Shown: positions 47,475 to 58,998 of the stretch, piece after piece | How the letters are laid out: each line of letters opens with the position of its first letter | Numbering within the stretch: the first letter of the stretch is position 1 | Source of the DNA: Epiperipatus broadwayi | Taxonomy: Eukaryota > Onychophora > Udeonychophora > Euonychophora > Peripatidae | Assembly (NCBI GenBank): GCA_028023455.1 | Contig: JAQFVV010000050.1 | Span: forward strand, 1,754,411 to 1,818,410 | Length of the DNA stretch: 64,000 nt | Direction: 5' to 3' | Position numbers and translations under genes: made by a program | Notes under the pieces: generated by a model | The model's database searches: none | What the model was told of the DNA's origin: nothing | The model's input: the letters and a program-made list of their open reading frames with translations, nothing else

Positions 47475-48760
47475 AAGAGAATACTTGCTCTCTTACTCAT
47501 AGGTGTTGTAGTAATTGCGTGGTTGAAATGAAAATGGAATTTATGCAAATTGATGCAAATGTGTTATAATTGCCATTTCCGAGACAGAGCAAAGTAGGCT
47601 TCTCTCCTATTGGTTTGGGGTCGCTAGCTGTGTGAAATGCTCTCTAATCTTGCGTTGGGCATCAAGTCGCGCAGAGCATACGATGCTGGCAGTGATGGGT
47701 TCAAATTTATGACCTGATGTTCTTTCGTGTTCGCAGAAGATGGAGTTGCCTTCTTGCTTGGTTTTACTTTTATTGTAGATATATTTGTTGGGCTACTCTA
47801 TTGACTGTTAGTCCAGGTCTCCCAATAGTATGCAGCTTGGCAGTTGGCTTGTGGGCAGATCATTTGGTACACCACCTGAAGAGTGAGCTCGGGTGTGTTT
47901 CTATGTTTTTGAGTTGTTTATGTCTGTTTGTGTTCAGAGGTGACTGGTAGGCAATACTAAAGCCTTTGGATAGTGTGTTGTTGAGGCATTTGGCAAAGGT
48001 TTGAATATATGGTATGAGAATTCTTGGCTTAATGTCTTTGATGTGGTTATGCTGAATATTATAATAGAACTTATTGACTTTCCTATTGGTGGCTAAATGT
48101 GAATATCCAATATTAATTAGATTTGCTACATACTGTTTCAGGTAGTGTCTTTTATGAGCTTCTTATTTGCACAACATAGCAGCCACTATTGAATTAACTT
48201 TCACCATTCTAGCTTGGGGGGGGGGGGATTTAAACAAATATGTACTATAGCATTGAATTTTGCAATGACTAAAAAACCAATCTGAAAAACACAAATAGCA
48301 GTCGTATGAAGATGCTGGTCCATATTTTTAATTTAATATTTTGCAATACAATACTATCTTTTAATCTTTTTAGAAGAAAGTCTTTTTTTCTGAAATACTT
48401 CCATATGATATCTAATCGTATCTCCCATGTATTATAATCTCTGCCATAACTTCCCATTAGAAACAGATGATATTGCACTTATTCAGAACATCTTTGGGGT
48501 AATCCTTATAATGTAGGTGGGATCTGCTATCATTCATTTGGTCTACAAGTTCAATCAACAAAGGCATGATATTATAATAATGGATTTTAGTATCACATCT
48601 GGAATGTTGAAGTACAAGTTGATTAGTTTTATGAATCTTGGCCATTGATTTTTAAAAATTTTATGAAGCCTTCTTATATGAAACTTTTCCAATGGTTTTA
48701 TATTGTACTTTATAGAGTGTTTAAGTATAACTTGCAAACAATAATTTAGGTAAAAATAAC
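47475..48760 (-). pseudogene. PLE remnant, thumb to GIY-YIG and tail
   Basis: Minus-strand reading gives, in order, frame-shifted pieces of the region after YVDD (HYKDYPKDVLNKCNIICF, FRKKDFLLKRLKDSIVLQN), then VVYQMICPQANCQAAYYWET (about 47870-47810), a GIY-YIG start in which the Gly of YYGET is Trp, then a ~150-codon decayed nuclease and a tail ending CUUGAAAGCCUAAG at 47475-47510. There are several stops. This stretch is clearly less AT-rich than its surroundings, as expected for former coding sequence. Confidence 0.8.
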
Positions 48761-48965
48761 ATCTCTATTTATATCTAATTTAACTTGTTAAAAGCAGCAC
48801 TAAATTATTGAAATCCGTATTGTACACGAGTCCATGTTTCTACTTATTAAAATTAATTCACACTCAAAATGAATAAACAGTTAAACCAAAAGCTGCCAAG
48901 AATTTTTCTTCTGCCATTAACTGATAAATCAAACTTGGATTTTTCTGAATATTAATTATTATACC
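48761..48965. other. AT-rich spacer
   Basis: Nothing recognised. Confidence 0.35.
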
Positions 48966-49140
48966 AAAAACATTACATGTTGCATCAATTAACATCACAT
49001 GACCACCATTTCATATACTTGCTCATAACTGTTATTAAAACAGGCAAAAATCTCTATATGTATTGCCACTCAGTGCAAGCCAGAGTAATCAATGGTTGCC
49101 AGAAGGCTTGTGCACAAAATCCCCAATCTAGTGTCTACTC

Positions 49141-49199
49141 ATCCAATATCCCCAGATTAGTTTCTCACTTGGAGTCTTCATCAGTGAAGAGCATTGGAT
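49141..49199 (-). ncRNA. Hammerhead ribozyme, family B
   Basis: Minus strand: AUCCAA-UGCU-CUUCA, core CUGAUGA, stem II ACU/AGU within a 13-base segment, GAAA, ACUAAU (one change from the palindrome ACUAGU), C at the cleavage position, UGGGG-AUA-UUGGAU. Both stem I helices pair (the inner one with G-U pairs, the outer six perfectly). Confidence 0.75.
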
Positions 49200-49600
49200 C
49201 TGAAAGCACCACACCTAGATATTAGGATTCAATGCAATCCTCCAGCAGCCAGCTTTTATCTCTGCTTAACTACAAAATCATAAGTCTTAAATTGAAAACA
49301 TCATAATATTTTCAATCCAAGCTCATTAGCTTATATAGTCATATAAGTCTGAACTCAGTTCAGTACCTATACATTTTGGTGAATTTGGTTTTTAATAACC
49401 ATAGCCATCTCTATCCTATTAGGCAGGATTGGTTTTAATCCAATAAACATCACATGATCGCCATTTCTTATGCTTACTCATAATTGTTATTAAAACAGGA
49501 AAAACTATATATGTATTGCCACTCAATGGAAACATCAAAATACATGGGTGGTTGCTGGAGGGTTACATTGGATTCTACGATATAGGTGCAGTGCTCTCAA

Positions 49601-49659
49601 ATCCAAGGCTCCTCACTGATGAAGGCCACAAGCCAGAGGCTAATCTTGAGATATTGGAT
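49601..49659 (+). ncRNA. Hammerhead, family B, core-mutated
   Basis: AUCCAA-GGCU-CCUCA-CUGAUGA and stem II GGC/GCC are perfect, and UUGGAU closes stem I. GAAA is replaced by GAGG, which should abolish cleavage. Confidence 0.72.
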
Positions 49660-49784
49660 GAGTAGGCACTAGATGAAGATTTTATGCACAAACCTTCTGG
49701 CATCCATTGATTACTCTGGATTGCACTGAGTGACAATATATAGAGAGAGTTTTGACTGTTTTAAATATTGCATCCAAACCATCA

Positions 49785-50340
49785 TTGTACATTTTATAAA
49801 TTTTCTTTTGAATGGGTAAAATTAACATAATCATCAGCATACTAAAAATCCAGAATAGTATCTTGGTCTCTGTTTAATGATGCTACTCATAAACTGTCAT
49901 AAAAATTAAAAACAATACTGGAGCAAGTACAACTCCTCATTAATACTAATTTTCATTGCAAATATCTATTTTCCAACTGTAGTAATTTTCTCTCACTCCA
50001 TTATGTAGAATGTGTATAATCCAGATGAATTTTTTTGAAAAAAGCAAATAATTTCAAACAATAATGTCATCTATTTGAATGACTGAATTAATGACTTGAC
50101 CAAATCAATAAAAACAATATATAAATCACTTTTTTATAATTATTTTCTTGCATGTTCCTGGTAAAAAATATCATGTCTATAGGCTTTCTGATTTTATGAT
50201 ATTAGACCGAGTCTCTGCTAAGCGTTCACCTAAATCTATTCAAAAAAATTCTTGAAAATACTTTGCTGTAGGGAATTTTTGTGGTGGAACATATTGCTAT
50301 AAAACACAAATACTGATTAACAGATGGCACTGCAGGATAT
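49785..50340 (-). pseudogene. Non-LTR retrotransposon RT fragment with YADD
   Basis: The minus strand gives CTCSSIVFNFYDSL (a decayed GC.LSP.LFN.Y block, about 49930-49890) and YADDYVNFTHSKENL around 49841-49795: the catalytic YADD box of LINE reverse transcriptases is kept, with stops nearby. Upstream (50080-50340) it aligns with the LINE at 3.8-4.6 kb. Same family, two fragments. Confidence 0.7.
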
Positions 50341-51339
50341 GTGGAGAAAGAACCATCCAACTTTTCAATGGGACATACCCCCTGCACACACAAATTTGAC
50401 ATTATTCATATCAGATAAGAAAAATAATGATGATTAATAGTCATGTACTAAACTAGAAATTATTCCTAACTAAGATAAAAATGCTAATCTCTCAGAAATT
50501 AGTACATTTGTATTTAATTAAACATTGACATGTGGAATTACTCACTTCATGTCTCTTTTTTTTTTCAGGTTTGAGACTCACCTGAGCAAAGTGAAAAGTT
50601 CTTGTTTGCCTTAAAATACATCATGGGAATCATTTGTCTTTTTCTTCAGAGTCTTTACCTATATATTTCAAAAAAGTGAGGTAAATTCAAAATATAATAG
50701 GAGTTAGTCCGTATAAATTTCAGCCATGATCTAAACAGACAACCAATTGTTATGCCATTTAACAAAAACTTTAATATTTGTCTGATCCAAGCTGAACAAA
50801 AAAATGGAATCAAAAATTATCATGAACCTATAGATATGTAAGCATGAAAATATAATGGGAAAATAACATGGTTCACAAATGCTTAAGTTTTTATTATGTG
50901 ACATGATTTATATTTGCAATGTCAATTTTAATTGATTGTTTCCAGATAACATATTACTAATTTTTTACCTACATTATTATCTGGATAAATTTCCATACCA
51001 TATTAGTGTTTACATTTTTTTTATTTTTTTATGAGTGTCTTTCCCATTTCCACTCAAGCATTCACTAATGCAGAAATCAATGAAGACTTAGCCAATGAAA
51101 AGGCATTAATAAATGAGATGGTGGATTAAGTTGTCTTTAATTTGAAAAAAAAAAAAAACAATTACAGAGCATATTGTTGCATAGATAGATACATAAATAT
51201 AAAGTTAGATGCCATATAGATAAATAGTTAAATAGATAAGTATACATAACTAAATAAGTCAGTAATCAAATAAAAAAAATAAAAATAAACAGATTGAATA
51301 GATGAATACATAAATAAAATTATATCATTATCAACATGC
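50341..51339. other. No recognisable feature
   Basis: AT-rich, with a run of A at about 51146-51159 and loose AATAGATA-type simple sequence at 51175-51310. Confidence 0.4.
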
Positions 51340-51960
51340 TCAAGTATTATTGATCCTTTGCAAGATGGTCTCTCCAAGTTCAAACCATCTTCTCCCATCT
51401 TTGCTCTCTCTTCTCCACATCACCCTAGCACACTTTATTTCATACATTCATCTCATCTGCTATCTTTTTCTATATCTTTAGCAATATCTTGAAATCCAAT
51501 TTAAGATTTCAACCATTCATCTATTATCATCTTTTCTAGCAATATGTCTATCCCAACTCCACTTATGTCTCTTAATTATTTCAATGATTTCAGTAACATC
51601 TGTTCATTCTCTCCCCCAAGTATTTCATTTTTAATCTCTTCTTGTTACTCCTAACATGCATCTCTGTATACTTTGTTGAGTAGTTAGAAGTTTGTCTTCA
51701 GTTAAGTGTCCAAGTCTCAGATCCACAAGTAAAAATTGGTAACACACATTTATTAAAATCATTCCTTTTTCAAACACCTAATCATATTTTTTTTAATATC
51801 AAGTTATTTCTACCAAAAGCACTCCAACCAAGTTTAATTCTGTGATTAATTTGATCCATTATGTTTCCATCTGTAGCAATAATCTTACTAAGGTATTTAT
51901 AATTAACTTCTTTTAACTCATCATTACCAATCTTTATTTTCTTCTTTTGAGAAATATATG
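51340..51960 (-). pseudogene. RTE-like LINE 3' part
   Basis: Third minus-strand RTE fragment. The same landmarks as at 7.8 and 13.7 kb appear in the same order: GATGGTCTCTCCAAGTTCAA, CATCTCATCTGC, AAGTGTCCAAGTCTCAGATCC, CAAGTTATTTCTAC and AGTTTAATTCTGTGATTAA. Translation gives the C-terminal RTE blocks with stops. Confidence 0.8.
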
Positions 51961-52309
51961 AAGCCAGATAGGTGGATAACAGTGAAAAGATTGGTGAATA
52001 AATGAATTGATGAACAAATAGGCAAATAGGTAAAATAAATTGTCAGTAATAAAATTCAAAACTTTAATGTAAAAAATTGTTACAAATAGATAAAAATCAT
52101 TAAAGATTTTAAATTCAGAATTTTCAAATCACTTTAAAACTCTCAGCAATCAATATTTTCTGCAAAAAAGAATAATAATTTATGAAGTTACATTATATAA
52201 TCATTGCTTTTAAATTAATTATTTCAAAGTGAAAAAAAAAATCTGTCCAAACATCTACTTTAAATATAATGATGTTAGGTTTAAATTTATCCCAGACAGA
52301 AATTCTGAG
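51961..52309. other. AT-rich, degenerate simple sequence
   Basis: Sequence with TAAAATTCAAAACTTT, TAGATAAAAATCATTA and AATCTGTCC recurs at 52670-52870, so 52050-52270 and 52680-52880 form a diverged direct repeat flanking the GATA/GACA tract. Confidence 0.5.
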
Positions 52310-52640
52310 GCACAGATAGATAGGTAGATAAATAGATAAACAGACAAAGTGGCTGATAAGCAGACAGGCTGCTGAATGATTGATAAACAGACAGAAAGTA
52401 AGCCTGACTAACTGACTGACAGACAGACAGACAGACAGATAGATATATAAACAGATAGATACACAGATAAACAGATACACAGACAGATAGATACACAGAC
52501 AGACAGATGAAAAAATAATTAGGAGATAAGTAGATGTATGGACATAATTTTGATGGATGTCTCAATGATAAATAGATAAAAAGAGTGATGGATAGTTAGA
52601 CAGATAAATATTTAGATGAATAACTAAATTGATGGATAGA
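52310..52640. repeat. Degenerate GATA/GACA microsatellite
   Basis: Interrupted (GATA)n and (GACA)n units, densest at 52408-52505. Long minus-strand frames here (rich in Cys, Leu, Ser, Tyr, Ile) come from the four-base repeat and are not genes. Confidence 0.85.
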
Positions 52641-52999
52641 CAAACAACATAGAAATAGATAAATAAAATGTCACTAATAAAATTTAAAAATTTTATGTAA
52701 AATTATTTCAAATAGATAAAAAATCATTATAAGGTTTAAATTTATAATTTTAAAATCTTTTTAAAACTTGCAGCAGACAGTATATTTGAAAAAAAGCGTT
52801 TAACTTTAAAAAAAAAAAAATAAATAAATCAACTCTTTCAAAGTGAAAAAAAAAAATCTGTCCCAAATCTTATTTTGAATATAACGATTTTATGTTTTTT
52901 ATTTTTTGTCATAATTAAAAAAAGTTTCCTAAATTTAAAACATTCTTTTAATAGATAAATTATTAATACTTGAATCCAAGTATACTGTATATACTTAAG

Positions 53000-53200
53000 C
53001 TTGATGTAATTAAAGGGTATTTGAACTCAGATTTTCAAGTTCGCTTTAGTCATCCATTCTATGATATATAACCGAAATACGTATATTGGTGATCATTTAT
53101 CTTTTTCACATGTATGTGGTCATGTGTATCGGTTATATAAGATAGAGAGAACGACTAAAGGGAGCCTGAATGTCTGTGTTCAAATCCCCTTTAATTAGAT
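53000..53200. mobile_element. SINE family A foldback, partial
   Basis: The left arm from GGGTATTTGAACTCAGA and the right arm ending GTCTGTGTTCAAATCCCC mirror each other, with B boxes at both outer ends. The centre holds CCGAAATACGTATATTGGTGA, the 3' half of the family-A hammerhead; the CUGANGA half is missing. Confidence 0.75.
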
Positions 53201-53301
53201 AAATTATTAGTGGGTTGAAATAAATATTATGAACACAGTTTTACTAAAATCGAATCGTTTCTAAACATAATTAGCAAAACATCTCAAAATCAGACATTAT
53301 A

Positions 53302-53410
53302 AATTATTTTTTTTATATGTCAAGCATTGATGACCTAGTGGTTAGCATAGCCACCTTCCGAGGAGCTGGCTCGGGTTCGCTTCCCGGTCAACGCTTAGAC
53401 ATATATATAT
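53302..53410 (+). mobile_element. tRNA-like insertion with perfect 15-bp target duplication
   Basis: AAATCAGACATTATA flanks the insert at 53287-53301 and 53411-53425. The insert has an A box TGACCTAGTGGTTAGC (53331-53346) and a B box GGGTTCGCTTCCC (53373-53385). Ends GCATTGA (53325-53331) and TCAACGC (53388-53394) pair as a tRNA acceptor stem with one mismatch, and a T stem CGGG/CCCG is present. It is much more GC-rich than the rest of the window. The flanking (TA)n tail and duplication show target-primed retrotransposition. It is a young tRNA-headed SINE or retrocopied tRNA-like RNA. Confidence 0.85.
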
Positions 53411-53689
53411 AAATCAGACATTATAGATTTGTAATAAATTTTAATTTAAAAGATAATTTAAAGCACATGTAACTTATTTAGAAAAATCAACAAACTGAAT
53501 CATATTAGTAAGTATCAACATAAAGAAGGCAATTCATTTTAAGATGAATGTTAGAAAAAACAAAAAAACATAACTGAGTTAGAACATTAAAAGCATAAAT
53601 AATTTTTCAAACATGTAACTTCATTTATTATATGAATTTTTTCTACAGTACAGGGTTTTTCATACCTGCACTCCAATATCTAATATAGA

Positions 53690-53846
53690 GGGGCTTAAAC
53701 TCAGACTTTCAAATGACCCTCAATTATCTATGCTATTTCATACTGGTGATACACTTGACCACATACATGTGAAAAAGATTAATAATCACCAATATACATA
53801 TTTCATGCTAAACCAGAACTCGTAAATTGATCCAGATTATCATTGT
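53690..53846 (-). mobile_element. SINE family A unit with decayed hammerhead
   Basis: Minus-strand copy: hammerhead position 53782-53840, then tRNA-like segment ending with B box GTTTAAGCCCC (53692-53702). Directly abuts a family S1 SINE that begins at about 53847. Confidence 0.75.
53782..53840 (-). ncRNA. Decayed hammerhead, family A
   Basis: The two-part stem I (AUAAUC-UGG-AUCAA with UUGGU-GAUUAU) is still paired and GAAA is present, but the core reads UUUACGA instead of CUGACGA, so cleavage is not expected. Confidence 0.7.
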
Positions 53847-54095
53847 CAAATTGGACTATTTCTATCATCTAATATTAAGTATTGAATGTCTTTAGAAAAA
53901 TTTAACTTTATCTAAATTTTTCAATTGCATTCAACTGTTAGTAATAAAACACAGGTCGGTATATGTACAACGTTTTGGGAAGTAGTATTCTCTTCTCTTG
54001 GTCTGACCAATGACAATACCAACATTGAGACAAATCTAGACCGTTAGATTCTTGAATATTGAATTTTAAGGTAGCACTCTAACCAGTTGTGACAT
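53847..54095 (-). mobile_element. tRNA-derived SINE, family S1
   Basis: Minus-strand copy of the SINE at 5980-6312. The complement shows ACTGGTTAGAGTGC (A box), a decayed B box region (GGTCTAGATTTG), TGGTCAGACCAAGAGAAGAG, then CTAACAGTTGAATGCA and the tail ending near TATTTCTATCATC. The hammerhead-like core is more damaged than at 6.1 kb. Confidence 0.7.
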
Positions 54096-54109
54096 TCTTT
54101 AAGCTTACC

Positions 54110-54440
54110 CAAGCAGTTTATGCAGATGCTATACTCTCCATACAAGACCCTGTAATCCATGGATGCAGGAAGGTTTGTGCATAAAATTCCTATCTAGTTC
54201 TTAATCATTCAACACCCCCAGACTAGTTTCTAGCTTGTAGCTTTCATCTGTTAAAAGCTTTGGATTTGAGCGCACTACCCCTAGATCTTATAATCTAATG
54301 CAACCCTCCAGCAGCCACCATTTACCTATTTGGTTAATTATAAAGCTAGGAAGCTTGAACTTGGTGGCACTACTAAATGGAGAGTTTGGTACTCTTATAA
54401 CAGCATGTGTAAGCATATAAAATGGTGATCACGTGATGGT
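54110..54440. mobile_element. Family B repeat unit
   Basis: Contains GTAATCCATGGATGCAGGAAG, CCCAGACTAGTTTCTAGC, ATCTAATGCAACCCTCCAGCAG and, at 54360-54440, an inverted piece with GTGGCACTACTAAATGGAGAG. Gives a further copy of the family B order: polymorphic tail, hammerhead, AACCCTCCAGCAGCCA block. Confidence 0.7.
54207..54265 (-). ncRNA. Hammerhead, family B, one core change
   Basis: GAAA, palindromic ACUAGU, C at the cleavage position and UGGGG are intact and stem II AGCU/AGCU is strong. The core is CAGAUGA (U to A at the second position), expected to be inactivating. The outer helix AUCCAA/UUGAAU keeps most pairs. Confidence 0.7.
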
Positions 54441-54501
54441 TTGATACTTATTCTTATATTACTACAATTTTCTGACAGTAATTAAATTAATAAATCAAAA
54501 C

Positions 54502-54532
<31 letters not shown>

Positions 54533-55299
54533 TCTTCTTAATGCTGAGTTTACAATGTACATCATATTTCCATTAACACAATTCAATGTAACACTTTTTT
54601 AAAAAATTAATTATAACATTTACTAAAAAAGTAGAGTTATTGGATTAAAAAGGAAAAATAGACAGCTCATAATAATTAAGCTTATTAAATTATAATTATT
54701 TACTGAATGTTTTTTTAATTAAATTTCATTTGAAAATGTATTTGCGAATTGATTTATTTATTATAAAAGTTTAAAGGTCATCTTCAAAATTTTAATTGGA
54801 CAATAGAAGTTTTTGCATAATAGGCATTCCGATTAATAGTAATCTAATCTATAATAAAAATATAGATACATAAAAATAACTACATTTTAAATAAGTTTTC
54901 TTAATTATATTTTTTAGAGTTGTGACTTTCAAGAACATGAATTTGTTTAAAGATAAATAACTCAGGCTTAATCCAAGACCAGGGATAATTTACAGAAAGG
55001 GATTTCTGAAAAAAAAAAGTCCAATTTTTTATATATATACTAAAATTACTTCATCTAAGCTTTTGTTTATTAAAATAAATAAAAATTGAACTTAAAAATA
55101 CAAACTGAACATTTGGTAATATACTGAATTATTTCTATCAGTTTAATAATCAAATGTTTTTTTAAAAAATTCCAACAGTTTATACGTTTCCAAATACATA
55201 CAGCTACTAGAAATACCAAATAGGTTAGAATAAAACACAGTGTTTAAAATGGTATTATTTTTTTTTGCTCTTTTTCAACCATTATTGCCTGGACATTTA
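54441..55299. other. No recognisable feature
   Basis: AT-rich; a (TTA)n tract lies at about 54515-54533. Confidence 0.4.
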
Positions 55300-55470
55300 T
55301 GGTAATATTAATATCATCTATATTCTTTATTACTTTTTACAATGATTTTTTACAATTCACTATGACAGCTCTGAAGAAGATTGCTGGGGAAATTGAAACC
55401 GTCAATAGTGGGTTGTAAAAAAAAACATTGTAAAATGTAATAAAGAATATAGATGATATTAGTATTATAT
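55300..55470. repeat. Foldback with PLE-type hammerhead-like motif
   Basis: The left arm (AATATCATCTATATTC and TTTTTACAATG, 55308-55353) and right arm (complementary, 55415-55465) pair almost perfectly. Between them, plus strand, CUGAAGA (55370-55376), a weak stem II and GAAA (55394-55397) followed by CCGUC form a degenerate hammerhead. Same layout as at 2977-3089. Confidence 0.7.
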
Positions 55471-57451
55471 GGATTTGGCAATGCACTAAGAAAGGTAGTT
55501 ATAATACTTCATAGGACATTTATGGTAGTAATATAGAAATTGAATCTGTTACTTTTAAATTCGTGAATACTAAATTTAAGATGGCATCTACCCAACTGCT
55601 TTAATCCCCAAGCTAATAATATCAAGGCTCAATCTAGTAATACTTAATAAAGAAACAAAAAATATCATACAAACTATTATGTTCTAAACTAACATGTACG
55701 CTATTGCTAACAATTGATAGTTTTTGGAAAACTATACATTTTTAACCTTAAAAAAAAACTGTCCGAGTAATACTATCATAGTTAGCTTACAGATAAACAA
55801 AAAAACTTAAGTTTATTTTAAAAAATAATTCCAATCAAAACATGATGATGATGAAATCAATAATACTGAAATAAAATATAAATAAATATCTTAAAATACA
55901 AATATTCTAAAAATTAGGTATTTTATAAATCCAAAAACGCATTAAGTTAGCAATCATAAATAAATAAAATTAATATAACAGAAGCAATATGTGATTAATG
56001 TAATTAGGAATTAATATTTATATAAAAGTTTAAATAGTAATTATGCTTTAAATTTTTTTTTCCAAATTCCTGCGTTGTCTTTTTATTAAGTTAAAAATTA
56101 AAGAGATACTACATTGCATTAAAATAAATTGATTATAAATTTTCATAACTGATATTTTTATCCTAAGGCACTAACAATAAAAAAACCAGATGTTCTAACA
56201 TTTAATAAAATTTCAACAAGAAATGTCATTTTTTATTTTAATTTTCACCTGTTTAATATTCTTTTCATTCTTTATAATATATTGAGAACGAAATGCTTTC
56301 CCCTTATCACATATTAATAATATTAAATCCTTACTTTCAGTACATTTATATAATGTATATGTATAATAAAAATTAGAATCACCCTGGAATAAATACCAAT
56401 AAGATGTCAATGGAATATCATAATATTATATAAGAATCTCTAACTTATTTCTTAAATAATTAAAGTAATTTATATTTAAAAAAAAAAACATGTTTAAAAT
56501 TTCGTATTCAGTATCTCTTTTTACAATTCATAATAGTAAACAAAATATAGCTTACAATTTAACTGTTTATTCATAAGATATTATAAAAACAAAAACATGT
56601 TCAGATAGTAAACTAATGGTGGAGACATAGTGATGATATGATTAATATCCAAAAAATGAATAACAACACTAATTTAAATAATCATAATAAGAACAAAAAG
56701 GAAATGATAGCTATCTAACTTTGACCATACAAGTGAATAGCATATATATATACAGACACTATAACAGAAAATAAAATTGATTAATACAAACAAAACCAGT
56801 ATACTTTCAATGTGATAGCATCATAATCAGGGGTACCAAAAACAATTTTTGCTTATTTGAATGCTATTGGCAGTGATTTATCACATGTTCTTTTTTCAAG
56901 TAAACTGTGACTCTTTGGTATATATCTTGCTATTGTTTCTTCACAAATCATTCAAGCATTAATGGTATCAAAACCAAGTCCATAATTCTTCATGTAACTA
57001 TAAAATACAGACACATTTGTTCATTTAGTTTTAGCTTTATTACATGTATGTGAATGTTATGTCATTCTTGTTCTTAAATTCATCTTACTTTCACCACATT
57101 ATATGTTTTGAATTACAATGAAATTAAAGTAAATTGGATGACAAGAATAATGTAGCTTTCACTTGCATACAAACAAGCTAAAATCTAAATTGCAAATGTG
57201 TCTGTATTTTGTTGTTATGAAAAAAAATATGATATGGTTTTGATCCAGATATTATTGATATGATTCATGAAGAAGGAAAAATGATAATGTTTATGGCATA
57301 TAAGAGACATGGGAAGAGTAAGAGAGTCAATACTATTCAAATAGACAAAAAAGTTTTTTTTATAAACTTTTAATAATAAAATATCATTTTTGATAACCAT
57401 GATTCTGATGCTAATATGTTAATAATATATATATATTCCATCTTTATTATT
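55471..57451. other. Long AT-rich stretch without gene
   Basis: No similarity to the other repeats, and no credible reading frame. Confidence 0.4.
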
Positions 57452-57533
57452 AAAAGGAAGTTGCCTTGACAACAGTTTGAAATTGTTGATTGTTATTGAT
57501 ATTGGGATTGTCTGAGTATTGACTGGTTTTTAA
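57452..57533 (+). repeat. Family C half element
   Basis: Single arm of the foldback at 22254-22438, reading AGTTGCCTTGACAACAGTTT, TTGTTGATTGTTATTGATAT, GGGATTGTC and ATTGACTGG, ending at a (TA)n run. Confidence 0.75.
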
Positions 57534-58589
57534 TATATATATATATATTTAAAATTCATTTTAGACTTTATTCTCTTTTATAGTGTATTGGTATTGCTTA
57601 CAATAATGGCAGAGGTTTTATATACTATCTGTATTCACAGCTTTGTTCACGATAGTAGAATAAATGAATATAACATGTAGCTGTTCCTCAACTTATATAT
57701 TTATATGAAATAATAATACATGAGTTATCAATAGCAATCTTATAGAAAATATAATTTTTATAATTAGTTATACTACTGAATTTGAACAGCTTTGAAAATG
57801 TTAAGCATAAATAAATATTAACAAATATAGCTTCTCTAACAAGTGTAAAAGTGCATAATTTTTGGGATTTTAGTTTAAATATATTTTTCACATGATAAAC
57901 TAATTTTTAAAAATGGCTGTGAAACTTAAACATCACAGTATTTTGTTCCCATTTCCCTTATAATTAGGAACTTAATTACATGGCATAAATGAAATTTAAT
58001 TTATTTAGAATATATTTCAAAGTCAAATTTTACTCTGTGATACTAAAAATTTTAATTCTCTCTATTTCTGTACAATGTATTTCAATACACAGTCCATGAT
58101 ATAATTTTCAAATGCCTGTAATTACTTAATCCGTGCTGCCCACTTTTTGCTTTTATGAAGTCAATGGAAATGATTGATTTCAATACATCTTTATATTGAA
58201 AATTACCAAAGTTTTTAAAATAATTAAGTACCATATAACAAAAATCTATATCATGTGTAATTCTCCAAAAAAGAATGAAAATCATGCAAGATTCATCAAC
58301 ATTGGTACAATATTTATTGAGCTACTAAGTAACAAACTATTTTTCAGATTTATATAGTAATAAGGCTAAGAATGTGTAATTGTCTGCTTATTTTTCTTTA
58401 AATATCTATACATTATTGAAATCCTCCATCTTCAATTGACCATTCTATTGTATTGTTTTCTTATAAATGCTATTCTAAGTGGAGATGTTAAAGACATTTC
58501 TTCTGAAAATGTCTGTTTAAAAACTACTTTTCCTATTTGCCTTATTAAGCTAGTTAGGGGTATATTTATAATAACTCTCTTGTAGCTTC
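57534..58589. other. No recognisable feature
   Basis: AT-rich; nothing supported. Confidence 0.4.
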
Positions 58590-58985
58590 TATAAATCAAA
58601 GGCAAAACTCTCCATATAGTAGCACCATTTAGTGCAAACCAAAGTAATCAATTGATGCAGGAAGGCTTGTGCATAAAATCCCTGTCTAGTGTCTATTCAT
58701 CTAATATACCCAGACTAATTTCTAACTTGTGGATTTCATCATTGAGGAGCCTTAAATCTGAGAGCACTGCACCTAGATATTAGGATCTAATGCAACCCTC
58801 TAGCAGCCACCTTTTACTTTTTTAGCTAACTATAAAGTTTTGAGTCCAAAATGAAAACATAATAATGTTTTCAAGCCAAACTTATTAGCTTGTATAGCTG
58901 TATAGATCTGAACTCAGTTCAGCATCCATAGTTTTTGGTGTCTTTGGTTTTTAAACACAATTGCCATAATATTATTGGGCAGGAT
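58590..58985 (-). mobile_element. Family B repeat unit
   Basis: Contains GCAGGAAGGCTTGTGCATAA, CCCAGACTAATTTCTAAC, ATCTAATGCAACCCTCTAGCAG and GAACTCAGTTCAGCATCC, in the same order as at 48.9-49.4 kb. Confidence 0.7.
58699..58757 (-). ncRNA. Hammerhead, family B, decayed
   Basis: The core is AUGAUGA (first C changed to A). GAAA is kept, stem III AUUAGU, C at the cleavage position, UGGGU. The outer helix UUAAAU/AUUAGA is partial. Expected inactive. Confidence 0.65.
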
Positions 58986-58998
58986 TGGCATTAAAGCA

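Larger units (their letters stand above)
48966..49770. mobile_element. Family B foldback, larger version
   Basis: The left arm (about 48990-49240) and right arm (about 49500-49770) are inverted copies enclosing ~260 bases that include AACTCAGTTCAGTA and GGTTTTTAATAACCA, also seen near 44740-44790 and 58905-58960. Each arm has a hammerhead on its outward strand. The larger centre suggests this is the least truncated version of the family. Confidence 0.8.

Noticed and set aside
47717-47950. 77-codon plus-strand open frame
   Set aside because: It is the antisense shadow of a decayed PLE GIY-YIG domain on the minus strand.
52193-52565. Two overlapping 92-95 codon frames rich in Cys, Leu and Tyr on the minus strand
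   Set aside because: They come from the degenerate GATA/GACA repeat; no domain signature.
53325-53394. Functional tRNA gene
   Set aside because: Acceptor and T stems pair, but the D and anticodon arms do not form cleanly, and flanking target duplications show that it is a retroposed copy.
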